NCBI RefSeq assembly: GCF_001042655.1
Contig: NZ_AP012332.1
Coordinates: 682,001-746,000, forward strand
Direction: 5' to 3'
DNA from: Gardnerella vaginalis ATCC 14018 = JCM 11026
Lineage (GTDB): Bacteria; Actinomycetota; Actinomycetes; Actinomycetales; Bifidobacteriaceae
Length of the DNA: 64,000 nucleotides
Shown here: positions 60,671 through 64,000 of the stretch, one piece after another
How positions within the stretch are numbered: position 1 is the first letter of the stretch
Layout of the letters: every line of letters starts with the position of its first letter
Translations under genes and position numbers: made by a program
Notes under the pieces: generated by a model
What the model was told of the DNA's origin: nothing
The model's input: only the letters and a program-made list of their open reading frames with translations
The model's database searches: none

Positions 60671-63600
60671 ATCTGATTTTTTTGCTAACAATATGTCAGA
60701 TTCTAAAGATTTTATAAATTCTAACGTTTCTTTTGAAAATATACTTAAAGATATTTTAGATAAAAATGAAGCGTTTAAATCTTTAGTTTCTAACGTGCTA
60801 GATTTTCCGAATCCGCTTACTGTAGCATCTCCTTTAGGTTCTAGACCTGCTATAGCAGCTGCAATATCAAAGAGTAGTCCTGTTGTACTAATTACTCCAT
60901 CTGGTAGAGATGCTAGTGACGCTGTTTCTTCAATACGCGATTGGTATGATGGAGATCCTCAGGATATTGCCGAACTCGAGGCTTGGGAGACTCTTCCTCA
61001 TGAGCGTCTTTCTCCTAGAGCAGACACTGTGGCAAGTAGAATGTCGGTTTTTAGAAGATTAAAACATCCTCAAAGTGGCAAAAATAGAATGTTTAGCCCA
61101 ATTCGTGTGCTTGTTATGCCAGTTCGTTCTATTATTCAGCCAGTTGTTGAAAATATTTCAGACGTGGAGCCTCTTGTTTTTGAATGTGGTAAAGAAGTTC
61201 CTATAGATTCTGCTGTAAAACGTCTTGTTGAAAACTCATATAATCGCGTTGAGTTGGTTATGAATCGTGGAGAATTTGCAGTTAGAGGTGGAATAATAGA
61301 TGTTTTTTCTCCAACGATGAATCATCCTGTTAGAATCGAATTTTTTGGAGACGAAATCGACACGATTAAGCAGTTTCATGCATCTGATCAACGCACATAC
61401 GGTGAGAATATTAATAGTATTTGGGCTACTGCTTGTAGAGAATTACAGCTTACAAAAGATATTCAAAATCGTGCAAAATCTTTGATTGGTAAAATTCAAA
61501 ATGCTGACGACATGTTGGAATCCATATCGAATGCAATACCAGTAGAGGGTATGGAGTCGTTGCTTCCAGCATTAGTTGACAAAATGGAACCAGTAGAAAA
61601 TCTGCTTCCAAAAAATTCTATAATATTGATTTCTGACCCAGAAAAATGTAGGCGCGCAGCTCAAGATTTAAGTAGAACTGCTAATGAATTTTTGGCAGCA
61701 AGCTGGCATGTAGCTGCATCTGGTAGAGGAGCAGGTGCTCCAATAACATTCGATCAGGCGAGTTTTCTTGATTTTGATGAAACTTTAGCAAGCTTAGAAA
61801 ATAAGAATCATCAGGTAATAAATTTAACGAGTTTTGGATCTGATAAGTCGCCAGCAACCGTAGATATTAAAGAATCTAGCGAAAATAAAATTGTAAAAAA
61901 TAGCCGTCTAGAATTGAGCATTAAATCTCCTCAAGAATTTAGAGGAGACAATGAAAAGATTTCTAGTGGAATATCTGGTCTTATAGCAAACGGATTTAAA
62001 GTTTACATAATTGCATCCGCATATGGAACCTTATCTAGACTAAGTCGCGCAATACAATCAACTGGAATTTTTGATTTTGTACCGATTCAATCGCAAATAG
62101 TGGACGGATTCATAGATGAACAAAGTAAAATCGCTATTCTTACAGAAAGAGATTTGACTGGAAAAACATCTTCTGCAAGCGCGCTTAAAACTCCTAGGAG
62201 AAGACGAAAATCAATAGACCTTCTAGATCTTAAACCAGGCGATTTTGTTGTTCACGATCAGCATGGAATCGGCAAATTTATAGGCATGAGGCAGCGAAAT
62301 ATAAAAACCTCAAGTGGAGAAGCTACTCGTGAATACTTGGAAATTGAATACGCGCCAAGTAAACGTAATGCGCCTGCCGACAAGCTTTTTATTCCAACCG
62401 ATCAACTCGACTTGGTTAGCAAATATATTGGGGCTGAAATTCCAAAGTTAAACAAACTTGGAGGATCAGATTGGGCTGCTACAAAGGCAAAAGCTAGAAA
62501 GCATGTTCAAGAAGTTGCAGAGGATTTAATCAAATTATATTCAGCCAGAGCATCTACTAAAGGTTTTGCCTTCAGCTCTGACACTCCGTGGCAAAAAGAG
62601 CTGGAAGATGCATTTCCGTATCAAGAAACGCCGGATCAGCTTACTACTATTGACGAAGTTAAACAAGATATGCAGAAGCCAATTCCAATGGATAGGTTGA
62701 TTTGCGGAGATGTTGGGTTTGGTAAAACGGAAATTGCTGTTCGAGCTGCATTTAAAGCTGTTCAAGACGGTAAACAAGTAGTTGTTCTAGCGCCAACCAC
62801 TCTTTTGGTTCAGCAGCATTACGAGACTTTTACTAACCGTTTTTCTGGCTTCCCTGTAACAGTTGCCGCAATGAGCAGATTCCAGAGTGCAAAAGAAATA
62901 GACGCTACAATGCAAGGAATAGAATCCGGGCAAGTAGATGTTGTTGTTGGAACTCATAAACTTTTAAATCCAAATATAAAATTTAAAGATTTAGGATTAG
63001 TGATTATAGACGAAGAACAACGTTTTGGTGTTGAGCACAAGGAGACTTTGAAAGCTCTACGAACAAATGTAGATGTGCTTAGCCTTTCTGCAACGCCTAT
63101 TCCTAGAACGCTTGAAATGGCTGTTACGGGTATTCGTGAAATGTCTACGCTTGCTACGCCTCCAGAAGATCGTCTACCAGTCTTGACTTATGTTGGAGCA
63201 TATGAAGATGCACAAGTTGCAGCCTGTGTTAAACGTGAATTATTGCGTGGAGGACAAGTATTTTACGTTCATAATCGCGTAGAAGATATTAGTAAAATTG
63301 CCTCTAATATTCAAAAACTTGTGCCAGATGCTCGAGTGGCGATTGCACACGGAAAAATGGGCGAGAAGCAACTTGACACTATTATTCGTGATTTTTGGCA
63401 TAGGGATATTGATGTTCTTGTTTGCACTACGATTATTGAAACAGGATTAGATATTTCTAATGCAAATACGCTTATTGTAGATCACGCTGACAGATTCGGT
63501 TTAAGTCAGCTTCATCAATTACGAGGGCGAGTTGGCAGAGGTCGTGAGCGCGCATACGCATACTTTTTGTACGATCCTACTAAGCCTATGACTCAGCAGG

Positions 63601-64000
63601 CTCACGACAGGCTTGCAACAATCGCTCAATATACTGCTCTTGGCTCTGGTTTTGATGTTGCTATGAAGGATTTGGAATTGCGCGGAACTGGCAATTTGCT
63701 TGGAGATGCTCAGAGTGGGCATATTGAAGGAGTCGGATTCGATTTATATGTTCGGATGGTATCTGAAGCTGTTGAAAAATATAAGGAACCAGATCATAAA
63801 GAGTCCATATCTGTTTCTATTGATTTGCCAATAGAAGCCTCAATTCCAGTATCTTATATTGATTCAGATAAATTACGTTTGGAAGCTTATAGGAAGCTTG
63901 CTGAGGCTCAGAATGATGAAGACTTAAAAGAGATTTTCAATGAGTTAAGCGATAGATATGGAAATCCTCCTAAATCCTTACAAACATTATTTGATGTTGC
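60660..64000 (+). CDS. mfd: Transcription-repair coupling factor Mfd (5' part, runs off the window)
   Basis: Mfd removes RNA polymerase stalled at DNA damage and recruits UvrABC. About 1113 codons are visible from ATG 60660, which has CAGGAG 7 bases upstream and overlaps the end of pth. In order: the UvrB-like N-terminal module (NPLTVASPLGSRPAIAAA), the polymerase-interacting domain (LKPGDFVVHDQHGIGKFIGM), Walker A GDVGFGKTE, the DEEQRFGVEHKE box, TATPIPRTLEMA-type motif and RGRVGRGRERAYAY. The frame is open to the last base, so the C-terminal regulatory domain is cut off. Confidence 0.96.
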   Translation, partial: MANKSDFFANNMSDSKDFINSNVSFENILKDILDKNEAFKSLVSNVLDFPNPLTVASPLGSRPAIAAAISKSSPVVLITPSGRDASDAVSSIRDWYDGDPQDIAELEAWETLPHERLSPRADTVASRMSVFRRLKHPQSGKNRMFSPIRVLVMPVRSIIQPVVENISDVEPLVFECGKEVPIDSAVKRLVENSYNRVELVMNRGEFAVRGGIIDVFSPTMNHPVRIEFFGDEIDTIKQFHASDQRTYGENINSIWATACRELQLTKDIQNRAKSLIGKIQNADDMLESISNAIPVEGMESLLPALVDKMEPVENLLPKNSIILISDPEKCRRAAQDLSRTANEFLAASWHVAASGRGAGAPITFDQASFLDFDETLASLENKNHQVINLTSFGSDKSPATVDIKESSENKIVKNSRLELSIKSPQEFRGDNEKISSGISGLIANGFKVYIIASAYGTLSRLSRAIQSTGIFDFVPIQSQIVDGFIDEQSKIAILTERDLTGKTSSASALKTPRRRRKSIDLLDLKPGDFVVHDQHGIGKFIGMRQRNIKTSSGEATREYLEIEYAPSKRNAPADKLFIPTDQLDLVSKYIGAEIPKLNKLGGSDWAATKAKARKHVQEVAEDLIKLYSARASTKGFAFSSDTPWQKELEDAFPYQETPDQLTTIDEVKQDMQKPIPMDRLICGDVGFGKTEIAVRAAFKAVQDGKQVVVLAPTTLLVQQHYETFTNRFSGFPVTVAAMSRFQSAKEIDATMQGIESGQVDVVVGTHKLLNPNIKFKDLGLVIIDEEQRFGVEHKETLKALRTNVDVLSLSATPIPRTLEMAVTGIREMSTLATPPEDRLPVLTYVGAYEDAQVAACVKRELLRGGQVFYVHNRVEDISKIASNIQKLVPDARVAIAHGKMGEKQLDTIIRDFWHRDIDVLVCTTIIETGLDISNANTLIVDHADRFGLSQLHQLRGRVGRGRERAYAYFLYDPTKPMTQQAHDRLATIAQYTALGSGFDVAMKDLELRGTGNLLGDAQSGHIEGVGFDLYVRMVSEAVEKYKEPDHKESISVSIDLPIEASIPVSYIDSDKLRLEAYRKLAEAQNDEDLKEIFNELSDRYGNPPKSLQTLFDV

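Overview
The window reads as a chromosomal segment of a low-GC actinobacterium of the Bifidobacteriaceae, most likely Gardnerella. This rests on a type I-E CRISPR repeat of the GTATTTCCCGC...GCGGGGGTGATCC kind, a bifidobacterial-style L-fucose oxidation cluster, actinobacterial families such as the UPF0182 membrane protein, and an A+T-rich composition. The species assignment is an inference; no rRNA gene is present.

Layout. Positions 1-5200 are an accessory stretch: a GIY-YIG plus Schlafen-group-3-type (DUF2075) helicase on the minus strand, then about 2.7 kb with few proteins but many structured elements. These include two copies of a 64-nt hairpin RNA with its own promoter, two copies of a 38-bp covarying hairpin, long-loop hairpins, a tandem pair of small acidic protein genes (one frameshifted), and a small CRISPR-like unit just upstream of cas3. 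Positions 5231-15193 are a complete type I-E operon (cas3, cse1, cse2, cas7, cas5, cas6e, cas1, and cas2 fused to a DEDDh exonuclease). An array of 30 intact repeats plus one degenerate terminal repeat follows (15301-17158), read on the plus strand. Positions 17100-18260 look like a decayed phage or plasmid remnant, ending at four tRNA genes (Gly-GCC, Cys-GCA, Val-GAC, Val-CAC).

From 19030 the content is mostly housekeeping and transport: a LysR regulator, a HAD hydrolase and NAD(P)HX dehydratase, a zinc/manganese-type ABC importer (lipoprotein, ATPase, two permeases), and thrS. A fucose block follows (28369-36717) with all the steps L-fucose to lactone to fuconate to 2-keto-3-deoxyfuconate to pyruvate plus lactaldehyde to 1,2-propanediol, together with a FucP-type permease and a LacI regulator. 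Next come a MacB/FtsX-type ABC exporter, a coiled-coil surface protein, and a NarL-type two-component system whose kinase is fused to a second, degenerate kinase-like half. The rest holds an S33 peptidase, proC, ychF, an L,D-transpeptidase, a YeiH-family membrane protein, a DUF488 protein, a nucleobase permease behind an attenuator-like leader, a UPF0182 protein, a divergent thiamine-precursor-type permease and lipoprotein, pth, and the 5' part of mfd, which runs off the window.

The most interesting material is the DNA flanking the CRISPR-Cas operon. The mini repeat-spacer-repeat unit at 4990-5121 keeps its repeat hairpins by paired substitutions and has a consensus -10 box a few bases upstream. 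The duplicated 64-nt RNA shows covarying stems. The array itself shows a strong pyrimidine bias at the first spacer base, a duplicated unit, and two spacers that overlap on one target.
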